DNA from: Fen-1364 sp049515135
GTDB taxonomy: Bacteria > Spirochaetota > Spirochaetia > SZUA-6 > Fen-1364
DNA: 64,000 nucleotides
Direction of reading: 5' to 3'
Assembly (NCBI GenBank): GCA_049515135.1
Contig: JBEKUJ010000006.1
Location: forward strand, 1 to 64,000
The notes beneath the pieces were generated by a model. The model was not told the DNA's origin. It made no database searches and worked only from the letters and a program-made list of their open reading frames with translations. The position numbers and the translations under genes are program-made. Shown here one piece after another: positions 35,471 through 43,801 of this stretch (within the stretch, counting starts at the first letter, position 1; each line of letters begins with the position of its first letter).

Positions 35471-38085
35471 TAGGGCCCGCTATCCAGGATCTCGCGGATC
35501 TTGGAAAGAAAATCCGCGGAGTTGAAGGGCTTCTGGACAAAAGCCTGCAGCGGCTGCGGGCTGTCCTGCTCAGCGAAGGCAGTCTCCGCGTAGCCTGAAA
35601 CGTACATGACCTTGATGTCGGGACGCGAGGAGCGGATTGCCCGCGCAAGCTCCGGCCCGCTCATTCGCGGCATCACCACGTCTGTGACAAGAAGGTCAAT
35701 GGCGCCGTTGTCCGCCGCGATCTCCGCCAGGGCCTCTTCTCCGTTGGGCGCTTCGATGACCGTGTAGCCGTACGTGCCTAGCAGAGACCGGGTGAACGTC
35801 CTGACAGTCGCGTCGTCTTCAACGAGGAGAATGGTCTCGTTTCCCTCAGCGGCAGCGGTCCTGGTCGGGGCGGCAGCTTCCGCGCTCTGGCTGTCGTCCA
35901 CCCACGGAAGGTAGATGGAGAAGGTGGTCCCCTTTCCCGGCTCGCTGTAGCAGAAGATGTGGCCTTCGCTCTGCTTCACTATCCCATAGGCCGTGGGAAG
36001 ACCGAGCCCGGTGCCTTTTCCAACAGGCTTCGTGGTGAAGAAAGGCTCGAAGATGCGCTCCCGTGTGGCGCCATCCATGCCGTTTCCCGTGTCGCTGACC
36101 GTCACCTTCACGTAGCGGCCCGGGCCGACCTCGGGATGCCCGCTGGCATACGTGTCGTCCAGCGTGATGCTTCTGGTCTCGATGGCCAGAGTGCCTCCCC
36201 GCGGCATGGCGTCACGGGCGTTGACGGCGAGATTCATGATGACCTGCTCGATGCGCCCTGGGTCCACCCGCACGTGACCGGCATCCGGGTGCAGGGACGT
36301 TATGAGCTTGACGTCCTCACCGATGACCCGAACGAGCATTCTTTCCATGTTGGCCACGAGGTCGTTGATTGCTATCACCCGCGGCTGCAGGACCTGCTTG
36401 CGGCCGAATGCCAGAAGCTGGGCGGTCAGCTCGGCGGCCCGCCGGGCGGCGCGCGAAATCTCCTTCATGTGGTCCTTCAGCGCGCTTCCCTCCACGAGGG
36501 CTCCCTCCACGATCTCGCTGTACCCGCCGATCACGGTGAGCAGGTTGTTGAAATCATGGGCAATCCCGCCTGCCAGCCTCCCGATTGCCTCCATCTTCAG
36601 CGCCTGCTGGAGCTGCTCTCTGCTCCGCGCCAGGGCTTCCTCCGCCTCCTTTGCCTGAGTTATGTCGTGGCTGATGCTTCCCAGCCGGAACCCGCGCGGG
36701 GTCCGTATGGGGAATATGTATTGGCGGAAATGTCGAAGCGTCCCGTCCGGTCTCACAAGCGAGGCTTCCAAGGGGCGATTCGTCATGTCAGCCATGCCGG
36801 ACTGCAGCGCCGCGCGGAACCTCTTCTCCAGCCGTTGCTCGTAGCCCGGGGTCCGTCTTTTCGGCGGCACCGTGACATACAGCAGGTGCCAGATCGTCAT
36901 TCCCAGGACATCACCGCGGGAAAGACCCGTCATCAGCTCAGCCCCGGGATTGAACTCGATGACCCGGCCGTCCTCATCGATGAGCATGATGGCTTCGGCC
37001 GACCCCTCGATGAATCCTCGTAGGCTCTCCTCGCTCTCGCGAAGGCTCTCCTCGATCTCCTTGCGCTCGGTGATGTCATGAAGGACGAACAGGCGTCCCA
37101 CGGGGTTGCCGGATTCGTCCAGGGGGGTGGAAACGGAAACGTGATACCAGTGCACGCCGCTTTTCAGCTGCACCCGGACAGTCCCCCGGGTGGAGGCCAC
37201 ACCGGCAAACGGGGCAAAGACCTCCCCCCAGGGCTGCGGCAGCTCCGCCAGCGGCCTGCCGGTGGCCTGCTGCGGGTCCATGCCGATGATGTCGTACGCG
37301 CTCGGATTGAAATCCACCAGGTTGTCCTCAGCGTCCACCACGAGGGTCAGCTCCTTCATGGTGCGCACGATGAGACGACTGGCAATGGGGATGATGCTTG
37401 GCATTCGAAAGCGGAAGAGCACCAGGGAGACCAGCAGACCGGTGACCACCATCGCAACCGGAGTGTAGTCAACGCCGGCCACCGGAGTGACACCGAAATG
37501 GAAGAGCACGTTGACCGCCACCGGCAGAAGAATGGCGCCGACAACGCGCCGGCTCTGGCTTCGAAACTTGGGCTGTGAATCTCGAGCCCACGCGGAAAGC
37601 AGAAAAACGCTTCCCGTCAGAAGAAGGTACGTGTAAGCCTCGTGCACCCAGTACAGAGGTCCGGTGAGGTAGTCGAGCACGGGAAAGGAGCCGGAGGAAT
37701 CAAGGTCGAATCCCCACATGAACAGTCTTCCGCCCGCGCCGCTCAAGGCCAGGGAGACCACGACCGCCGGCTCGATGAGGAAAGCGACGAACGGCCACGG
37801 CGCGATCCACCGGGTCCAACCCCGGCTCTTCAGGACAGCGTGGAGCAGGATTACCGCAACGAGCCCGCTGGACAGGAAATGAAGGCGCTCCCACAGGATT
37901 TTGCCCTCAACTGTCCTGCTTGCAAGCTCAAGCGTCGAGGTGAGCCCCCAGAGTGCGCCCAGGAGCATTATCAGGGCAAAGGGAAGGGCAACGCGCGTGC
38001 GTCGCCGGGACAAGCTGTACAGCGCAAAAACAAGGAGAACAGGGACGGAGAGGGGGATGGGAAACAGCTCAGCCGGAAAGCGCAT
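35470..38085 (-). CDS. hybrid sensor histidine kinase (7TM, two PAS, receiver)
   Basis: An 871-residue membrane kinase. Residues about 1-220 are seven hydrophobic helices (histidine-kinase 7TM sensor type). PAS domains follow at about 240-345 and 355-480, then the dimerisation helix with His510 in GIAHDFNNL, the ATPase domain (N-box ~VMNLAVNARDAMP, GNGMDGATRERIFEPF, GKGTGLGLPTAYGI, 600-725) and a C-terminal receiver with Asp802 in VTDVVMPRMSG. The HDFNN pattern is common in large hybrid kinases. It converges with the sigma fusion. The signal is unknown; the downstream partner may be the divergently placed response regulator at 38307, but that is only proximity. Confidence 0.93.
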   Translation of the reverse strand: MRFPAELFPIPLSVPVLLVFALYSLSRRRTRVALPFALIMLLGALWGLTSTLELASRTVEGKILWERLHFLSSGLVAVILLHAVLKSRGWTRWIAPWPFVAFLIEPAVVVSLALSGAGGRLFMWGFDLDSSGSFPVLDYLTGPLYWVHEAYTYLLLTGSVFLLSAWARDSQPKFRSQSRRVVGAILLPVAVNVLFHFGVTPVAGVDYTPVAMVVTGLLVSLVLFRFRMPSIIPIASRLIVRTMKELTLVVDAEDNLVDFNPSAYDIIGMDPQQATGRPLAELPQPWGEVFAPFAGVASTRGTVRVQLKSGVHWYHVSVSTPLDESGNPVGRLFVLHDITERKEIEESLRESEESLRGFIEGSAEAIMLIDEDGRVIEFNPGAELMTGLSRGDVLGMTIWHLLYVTVPPKRRTPGYEQRLEKRFRAALQSGMADMTNRPLEASLVRPDGTLRHFRQYIFPIRTPRGFRLGSISHDITQAKEAEEALARSREQLQQALKMEAIGRLAGGIAHDFNNLLTVIGGYSEIVEGALVEGSALKDHMKEISRAARRAAELTAQLLAFGRKQVLQPRVIAINDLVANMERMLVRVIGEDVKLITSLHPDAGHVRVDPGRIEQVIMNLAVNARDAMPRGGTLAIETRSITLDDTYASGHPEVGPGRYVKVTVSDTGNGMDGATRERIFEPFFTTKPVGKGTGLGLPTAYGIVKQSEGHIFCYSEPGKGTTFSIYLPWVDDSQSAEAAAPTRTAAAEGNETILLVEDDATVRTFTRSLLGTYGYTVIEAPNGEEALAEIAADNGAIDLLVTDVVMPRMSGPELARAIRSSRPDIKVMYVSGYAETAFAEQDSPQPLQAFVQKPFNSADFLSKIREILDSGP

Positions 38086-38250
38086 TCAAGCAGAGTATAG
38101 GGCAAGAGTCGGCTGGTGTCATCTCAGTGTCTCAGAACTTCCAGTCCTTACCCGACCGCTTCCTCACCTGCCACAAGCTCCGGGATCGAGAACCTCCTCA
38201 GCCTGCAGCTCACGAGCGGACGCCTGTGGCGCGGCGCGCGGATTGTGAGG

Positions 38251-38279
38251 CTGACATCGCCCCTGGTTTGTATTACAAT
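38251..38279 (+). promoter_or_regulatory. sigma-70-type promoter of response regulator gene
   Basis: CTGACA (38251-38256), 17 bases, TACAAT (38274-38279), close to consensus. It lies 27 bases before the GTG of the response regulator. The 220-base interval between this gene and the divergent kinase shows nothing else convincing. Confidence 0.6.
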
Positions 38280-38306
38280 GGGGGCTCACGATCCAGGGGA
38301 AATGCG

Positions 38307-38942
38307 GTGATACGGGTCATCATCTGCGATGACCATCCCATCGTCCGTGAGGGCGTCAGGATGATCATCCAAAAGCAGAAAGACATCGCGATCGAGGAAG
38401 AGGCTTCCGGCGGCCAGGAGCTGCTTTCAAAGCTCTCCCAGCGCGAATGCGATGTCATCATTCTCGATATCGGCCTGCCGGGAGGGCCCGATGGGATCGA
38501 GCTGTTGAAGTCGCTCTCAAGGGATTACCCCGGGACGCCCGTTCTCGTAATGAGCATGCACCCGGAGAGCCAGCTCGGCATGCGCTCAATCAAGGCGGGC
38601 GCGTCCGGATACCTTGTCAAGGGGAGCGAACCGGCGGAGCTCCTTGCCGCAATCCGCAAGCTGGCAGCCGGCGGGAAGTACATCAGCTCCGCGCTGGCGG
38701 AGCAGCTCGCGGAGGAAGTGTCACGGAAGGGGGCGCGGTCCCCCCATGAGAAGCTCTCAGACCGGGAGTTCAGGGTACTCTGCCTGCTGGCAGGCGGCAA
38801 GGGTGTGAGCGAAATTGCCTCCGAGCTGTTCCTCAGCCCGGCCACGGTGGGGACCTACCGCTCACGGGTGCTTTCCAAGCTGAGCCTCAACAACACGGCG
38901 GAACTGGTTCGCTACGCCGTGGAGCACCGTCTCCTGGATTGA
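38307..38942 (+). CDS. NarL/LuxR-family response regulator
   Basis: A 211-residue response regulator. The receiver (1-120) has DDHPIVREG, phospho-acceptor Asp54 in ILDIGLPGG and the Lys in GYLVKGSEP. The C-terminal helix-turn-helix (about 145-205) has LSDREFRVLCLLAGGKGVSEIASELFLS in separate parts and TVGTYRSRVL, the LuxR/NarL DNA-contact pattern. The start is GTG 38307 with AGGGGA upstream; the longer upstream frame is not coding. It is divergent from the hybrid kinase at 35470-38085 and followed by a small winged-helix gene. Confidence 0.93.
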   Translation: MIRVIICDDHPIVREGVRMIIQKQKDIAIEEEASGGQELLSKLSQRECDVIILDIGLPGGPDGIELLKSLSRDYPGTPVLVMSMHPESQLGMRSIKAGASGYLVKGSEPAELLAAIRKLAAGGKYISSALAEQLAEEVSRKGARSPHEKLSDREFRVLCLLAGGKGVSEIASELFLSPATVGTYRSRVLSKLSLNNTAELVRYAVEHRLLD

Positions 38943-39071
38943 CCTTCGGTCCTTGTCAGAAGGCTTCGACACGCGTTTGTCCGAATATCTCCGCATGAAA
39001 ATCATCGCCGCAACGACTTTCCCCGGGACGCGCATGGGATACAATCGACGTCCATGGGGGAGGAGACTTCC

Positions 39072-39278
39072 ATGACGGAAAGTGTCGGGTCATCGGTTAT
39101 CAGAGTTCGACAGGCTCTGGACTCGCATGGGAGGCTGAACCTGTGGCAGATTCAGGCCATCCTCGGTGAAACCCGGGAGTACTCCCTGGGAGTGCTGTCC
39201 CGGCTCTCCTGCCAGCCTGACATCGACCTGCAATGGGAAGAAGAGAGCATCCAGGTCGCCCTCAATCGAAAGAGCTGA
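39072..39278 (+). CDS. small winged-helix protein (DUF2582-like)
   Basis: A 68-residue protein with the outline of a winged helix: two helices (VIRVRQALDSHGRLNLWQIQ, then a turn and SLGVLSRLSCQ), then a short wing. It resembles the small DUF2582-type wHTH family; the target is unknown. The ATG at 39072 is preceded by GGGGGAGGAG, so it is preferred to the ATG at 39054. Its 3' end overlaps the convergent NadD-like gene by 17 bases. A similar small protein is encoded at 40180-40419. Confidence 0.65.
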   Translation: MTESVGSSVIRVRQALDSHGRLNLWQIQAILGETREYSLGVLSRLSCQPDIDLQWEEESIQVALNRKS

Positions 39279-40179
39279 GCATCCGGAGGTGCCGAAACGC
39301 GCAAGCAGGAAGCGCTGAAAGCTCGTCGCGGTGCAATGACGAGCCCAGGGCTGCGCGGACGGCGGATGTGGACACCCATGGCAGGGGTGAAGGAATCACC
39401 AGGAGCCGGGGATTCCCGGAGGCAGGCCCCTCTCCCGCCGCAGCGTCCATCCGGACCAGCGACACAGGGTGCAGGCGCTCGTTATGGCCTGCGCCAATCC
39501 TGTTGCTCTCCGCGTGCAGGGCTTCCATTGTCTCGATGATCGATATCGACGCGCCGGATTCGTAGCCGGATACATAGAAAGCCTCAACCGTCTGTTGTCC
39601 GTTGAGACCGAGGAGCCTGAAAAAAGAGGCGGGTCCGTCCAGAGATTTTCCGGCCTGAGCTGGAACCAGCGTGAACAGGGGCTGAAAAAGCGCAATTGCC
39701 TCCGCCGCGGCGCCCCTGCGCAGCTCCTCCGGATAGAGCTCCGCTGCCGGGGAAGGATCATGACAGATCAGGTACGCGATCTTGTCCAGCCTCGCCCGGA
39801 CCATGACGGACAGCCCGGAAAGCAGGTGGCCCCAGTGGATGGGATTTGCTGACAGGGGAAGCACGCCGATCCGCACGACATCTGCCGACGGGGAAACCGG
39901 GGGGTCATCAGGAGTCATGCGCAGCCGTGTCCAGGGGTCGATCTCCCCGGCCATGATGAGTTGCGCGACCTGGTGCAGGAGGGCCCTGACGAGGCCCTGG
40001 ATTTCCCCGATCCGCCTGCGGGCGGCGGCCCGGCCCAGCATGGAGGTCATGTTGGCCAGCTCGGTCATCACCTGCATGAGAACGTCCCCGGTCACGGGGT
40101 CAAGCCAGCCTGTGTCTTCCTCGACGTATGAGGCCTCGGCTGTTGCCTGATCCGTCCTGAGCTCACCTGGTGACTGCAT
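39262..40179 (-). CDS. NadD-like nucleotidyltransferase-family protein
   Basis: A 305-residue protein. Residues about 1-95 are a helical, acidic N-terminal extension. From about 100 a Rossmann-like fold begins with VRIGVLPLSANPIHWGHLL, where HWGH is the nucleotidyltransferase (H/T)xGH motif, and near 280 VSTSAVRAAL matches the ISSTxxR motif. This is the layout of NMN/nicotinate-mononucleotide adenylyltransferases, but the surrounding sequence is divergent. Either an unusual NadD or a related cytidylyltransferase is possible. Its ATG abuts the stop of the upstream winged-helix gene (TGA-ATG), implying co-translation. Confidence 0.75.
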   Translation of the reverse strand: MQSPGELRTDQATAEASYVEEDTGWLDPVTGDVLMQVMTELANMTSMLGRAAARRRIGEIQGLVRALLHQVAQLIMAGEIDPWTRLRMTPDDPPVSPSADVVRIGVLPLSANPIHWGHLLSGLSVMVRARLDKIAYLICHDPSPAAELYPEELRRGAAAEAIALFQPLFTLVPAQAGKSLDGPASFFRLLGLNGQQTVEAFYVSGYESGASISIIETMEALHAESNRIGAGHNERLHPVSLVRMDAAAGEGPASGNPRLLVIPSPLPWVSTSAVRAALGSSLHRDELSALPACAFRHLRMLSSFD

Positions 40180-40419
40180 TCAGCCTCCTCCAGGCTCACC
40201 TGTCTCTCCCGGCTCGGCTTCTTCCGCCAGAGACAGGTAGCACTGCTGCCCTTTCATCGAATAGCAGACCTTTCCTTCACGCGCCAGCCATCCCAACGCC
40301 TGGTAGACGAGGACGCTCCTTTCGCCGAGGAGCTCCGGGATGAGAAGAATGTTCAAAGAACTTCTCTCCCCGAGCAGGGTGACCACCAGCTCGGCGCATT
40401 TCTCGATTCTTTCCGTCAC
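40180..40419 (-). CDS. small winged-helix protein (DUF2582-like)
   Basis: A 79-residue protein with winged-helix spacing: MTERIEKCAELVVTLLG, SLNILLIPELLGERSVLVYQALGWLAREGKV, then a wing CYSMKGQQCYLSL and a Glu/Gly-rich tail. It is the same size and outline as the protein at 39072-39278, though the sequences differ. It lies immediately before the NadD-like gene with no gap, so the two are almost certainly one operon. The function is unknown; DNA binding is only inferred from the fold. Confidence 0.7.
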   Translation of the reverse strand: MTERIEKCAELVVTLLGERSSLNILLIPELLGERSVLVYQALGWLAREGKVCYSMKGQQCYLSLAEEAEPGETGEPGGG

Positions 40420-40478
40420 GTGTAGCTCAAAGGTAGGCGGTGCGCGTCAGGAAAAACAGTCGGGGGATGAATGATTTT

Positions 40479-43013
40479 CTATGTCGGCGTTTTACGACAG
40501 GCGGAGCGGATTGCAGCCAGGAGATTCGAGGACGCCCCAGTCTTGGGCAGGTACCCCACGGCACCGGCCTTCCGCATGGCTTCTCCCTGGTCGTCGAACA
40601 TGGAAAGCCCGATGATCGCGATCTCAGGAAGCTCCGCATGGATGGTCCGTGTCGCCTCTATCCCGCTCATCCCCGGCAGGCCCACGTCCATGGTCACCAC
40701 GTCGGGCAGGAGCCTGCGGGCAAGCTCCACCGCAGAACGGCCGTCCGAGGCTTCCCCCACGATCTCGATGTCAGACTCTCCGCCCAGCACCATTGCCAGG
40801 CCCTGGCGGACAACGAGGTGGTCGTCGACGAGCAGGACGCGGATCATCGGACGTTCAAAGGGAGCAGCTTCGGGCCGCTGCCCCTTCACGGGCTTGGCTG
40901 CCGTCGAGCGGACGGAGCGCACCGAGGGCCGATAGGCCTGTGCTCCTGGCGAAAGGGGCTGCGCGGGCAGCCTGACCGTGAACGCGCTTCCCACGCCCGG
41001 CGAGCTTTCGATGTGCATCGAGCCGCCCAGCGCCTCCAGGCGCTCCCTCAGGCTGAAAAGCCCGAACCCCCCGCGTGTGCCTCCTCCGGCTCGTATGGCG
41101 GCAGGGTCGAACCCCTTCCCTTTGTCGCGGACCACCACCTGCACCTGGTTTTTTTCATGAAGGCTGGTGGAGACAATGGCTTCCTTCACGTCCGCGTGCT
41201 TTACGATGTTGAACAGAAGCTCCCGCACCGCGCGGAAAAGCATCATGCGGACCTCTTCGGATTCCACCCGGATGTCTCCTTCCGCTTCGACGGCCACCTG
41301 CAGCCCGAACCTTTCCCGCGCCCATGCGCCAAGCCATCCCAGTATGCTCTCAAGCTCAGCGCTGTACTGGATGGGCGGGCTGAGCTCTGTTGTCAGTGAG
41401 CGGGAGACATCCAGGCCTTCCTTGAGCATCCCATCGATCTTGTCGATCGTCTGCCGGATGTCTTCCGTCCCGCCCGTGGATCTGAGGCTTTCCAGGCCGA
41501 ACCGCGCCCCCGCAAGAAGTTGCTGGAGCTGGTCGTGAAGGACTCTTCCGATCCTGCGACGTTCACGTTCTTCCGCCTGCACAAGCTCGACGGCAAGGGA
41601 ACGCAGCAGGCCGGTCTTCTGCTCCAGGCTGGCCAGGGCCTGGTCCCTCTGCGCGCGCGCACGTACCGTCAGGATGCCGAACGCGAGGTCCCCTGCAAGC
41701 TCTGAGAGGAGGGACCGCAGCTCCGGGCCGAAGGCGGCCGGCTGGTCGGAGTAGATGGTGAGAGCGCCGAAGGCGCGGCCCTGGCTCACAAGGGGGAGCG
41801 CTATGGAAGATCGGAAACCCCTGCTGATGGCATCCTCCCGCCACGGGGCAAGCTCTGGCTGTGTGAGGAAATCGTTGCCGATGTAAGGCCTGCACTCTCT
41901 GATTGCCCTGCCCGTGGGGCCCCTCCCCCGCTCCGTGTCGGCCCAGGTGATTGCAGCGCGCTCCAGATACCCGTCTTCGAAGCCGGCACTCCCTGCAGGG
42001 CGCACAAGCTTCCCGTCGTCCTGCTCCGCATATCCCACCCAGACCATCCTGAAGCCCCCCTCGTCAAGGATGAGCTGGCAGATGGCCTGGATAAGCTCTT
42101 TTTCGTCATCGATTCCCACGAGGGCCTGGTTGCAGGCGGATATCATCCTCAACAGCCGGTTTGTCCGGCGCAGCTCCGCCGTACGCTCGCGGACTTCAAG
42201 GTCAAGCGCGTCGCGGGCAACGCGCAGGCCGTCTTCCGCCTTGCGCCTTTCGGTCACGTCGGCGCCGTAGAGGTTCACGTACGGTGCGCCCGCGGGACGA
42301 ATGACGTCGAAGGCGTAGATCCGCTCCCCGTATCCGATGTCCGCTCTCCTGCGGACACCGGCGGTGAATGATTCAGCGATGGCATCGCGCAAGGGCGGCG
42401 GCAGCTCGTCCCTTAGGGTATTTTCCCACGCCTGCATCAGGGCCCGACCGGCTTCATTTGCATACGTGACGGCACCTTCGCCGTTTGCCCGTATGACGGG
42501 GTTGGGGTTTTCCGAGGGGAACTTCGCGAGGTCCCGGACTTCATCCTCCAGGACCTTCCTTGCGCTGACGTCCCTGTTGGTTGCCCGGCGGCCAAGGAGC
42601 CGTCCCTCGCAATCCAGCACCGGCACGCAGGCATGGTTGACCCATTTGATTTTTCCGTCGCGTGTCACGATGCGGAAATCAAACGGAACGATATTGCCGC
42701 CATTCCCCGCCTCCTCCTTGAGATGGGACAGGAAGAGGCCCTTGTCATCATGGTGAACTACCCTGATGAGGAGATCCGGATCCACCTCAAACTCTCCCGC
42801 TTGAAAACCGGTCAGGCGCTCGCAGGAAGGGGAGACGTACCGGAGCCTCCCGTCGGGGGCTCGCCAGTAGATCCAGTCGTACGCGTGATCGGCAATCGAT
42901 TTGTAGAGGTCAAGGGTGTCCATCAGGGCGGAGCCGACCTGCCGCGCAGATTCTCCAGGTTGTTTGCTGCTCTTACCGCGATGGGGACGTGCTTTGCCCG
43001 CCTGGTCGTCCAA
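40479..43013 (-). CDS. hybrid sensor histidine kinase (PAS, PAS, GAF, HisKA_3, receiver)
   Basis: An 844-residue soluble kinase. Residues 35-160 form a PAS (YDWIYWRAPDGRLRYVSPSC), then a second PAS-like region to about 275, a coiled linker, a GAF domain (about 300-455, ending near SLLSELAGDLAFGIL), a HisKA_3 helix with His493 in RVLHDQLQQLL, an ATPase domain (RELLFNIVKHA, KGKGFDPAA; about 560-690) and a C-terminal receiver with Asp776 in TMDVGLPGMSG. NarL-type receivers normally carry a DNA-binding domain, and here the protein ends after the receiver. No transmembrane segment is seen, so it senses an internal ligand or redox/gas signal. It is 59 bases upstream of the winged-helix/NadD-like pair but no coupling is shown. 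Confidence 0.92.
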   Translation of the reverse strand: MDDQAGKARPHRGKSSKQPGESARQVGSALMDTLDLYKSIADHAYDWIYWRAPDGRLRYVSPSCERLTGFQAGEFEVDPDLLIRVVHHDDKGLFLSHLKEEAGNGGNIVPFDFRIVTRDGKIKWVNHACVPVLDCEGRLLGRRATNRDVSARKVLEDEVRDLAKFPSENPNPVIRANGEGAVTYANEAGRALMQAWENTLRDELPPPLRDAIAESFTAGVRRRADIGYGERIYAFDVIRPAGAPYVNLYGADVTERRKAEDGLRVARDALDLEVRERTAELRRTNRLLRMISACNQALVGIDDEKELIQAICQLILDEGGFRMVWVGYAEQDDGKLVRPAGSAGFEDGYLERAAITWADTERGRGPTGRAIRECRPYIGNDFLTQPELAPWREDAISRGFRSSIALPLVSQGRAFGALTIYSDQPAAFGPELRSLLSELAGDLAFGILTVRARAQRDQALASLEQKTGLLRSLAVELVQAEERERRRIGRVLHDQLQQLLAGARFGLESLRSTGGTEDIRQTIDKIDGMLKEGLDVSRSLTTELSPPIQYSAELESILGWLGAWARERFGLQVAVEAEGDIRVESEEVRMMLFRAVRELLFNIVKHADVKEAIVSTSLHEKNQVQVVVRDKGKGFDPAAIRAGGGTRGGFGLFSLRERLEALGGSMHIESSPGVGSAFTVRLPAQPLSPGAQAYRPSVRSVRSTAAKPVKGQRPEAAPFERPMIRVLLVDDHLVVRQGLAMVLGGESDIEIVGEASDGRSAVELARRLLPDVVTMDVGLPGMSGIEATRTIHAELPEIAIIGLSMFDDQGEAMRKAGAVGYLPKTGASSNLLAAIRSACRKTPT

Positions 43014-43130
43014 GAAAAACCTCCGTAGGACTCACCCGGTATCCTGGCTCACACCATTATAGCGCCGGATAGTCAAGGTTCTGCAAGCGTCCGTCACGGG
43101 ATCGTGAACTTCCGCCCGAGTCAGCTCGCG

Positions 43131-43679
43131 TCAGCCCTTGCTACCCCGATGAAGCCTCAGCCTCTCCTGCCCGGAGTGACCAAGCAGCGTCCATGTGTTG
43201 CGGGCAGCTATCAGCAGGAGAGCCAGGAATGCGGCTGAAAGCAGGTAAAGGCTCTCCATGCCGGAGTTTCTAGCCTCGGCAATCAGCATGATTGAGGCGA
43301 TTGTTGCCGCCAGCAGGACCGCAGCGGGCGCTGCGACTCTCCAGAAAAGAAAAGCAGCGCCCACGCCCTTGAGCCGGCCGCGCGCCCAGCGCAGGAGATT
43401 TCGGGCCATGGAAATCAACGCAAGGACGCTGGCCGCAAGGAGGGGAAAGCCCAGCGAACGCGGAGTCTGTGCCGGGATCAGGATCAGCAGACACACAATC
43501 AGGATGCTGAAGAGCGAGCCGAGGGTCTGACCCTCAAGCGCATGCAGCTCGCTGTTTCCGTTCATATGGTCCCGGCGCTGCGCGAGTCCCAGGAATGCAA
43601 ACCCCAGAAGGACTGCCGACGCAACCCCCGTCCCGACGAAAAAGTCGTGCCACAAGCGAAGGGCGTTGAGTAAGCTCAT
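43131..43679 (-). CDS. uncharacterised membrane protein
   Basis: A 182-residue integral membrane protein with about five hydrophobic segments, opening MSLLNALRLWHDFFVGTGVASAVLLG and including LFSILIVCLLILIPAQ, LLAASVLALISMA and LYLLSAAFLALLLI. It has no recognised family motif. The start at 43679 has GAGAGGTGAG upstream; the longer upstream frame lacks any. It stands alone between the hybrid kinase and the porin operon with 117 and 122 bases on either side, which hold nothing obvious. Confidence 0.6.
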   Translation of the reverse strand: MSLLNALRLWHDFFVGTGVASAVLLGFAFLGLAQRRDHMNGNSELHALEGQTLGSLFSILIVCLLILIPAQTPRSLGFPLLAASVLALISMARNLLRWARGRLKGVGAAFLFWRVAAPAAVLLAATIASIMLIAEARNSGMESLYLLSAAFLALLLIAARNTWTLLGHSGQERLRLHRGSKG

Positions 43680-43801
43680 CTGCTCACCTCTCAACCGGAC
43701 TATACGTGCAGAGGTGATCCACGGTTTCACCCGCCCAAGCCGAACACAGACAGGCAAGGCGTGGAAGATGATGCTCCGCAGGATCCAGGGCTTTCAGCCG
43801 C

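Noticed and set aside
39040..39045. TACAAT before the small winged-helix gene as a full promoter.
   Set aside because: A fair -10 but no acceptable -35 at 16-18 bases; too weak to list as a feature.
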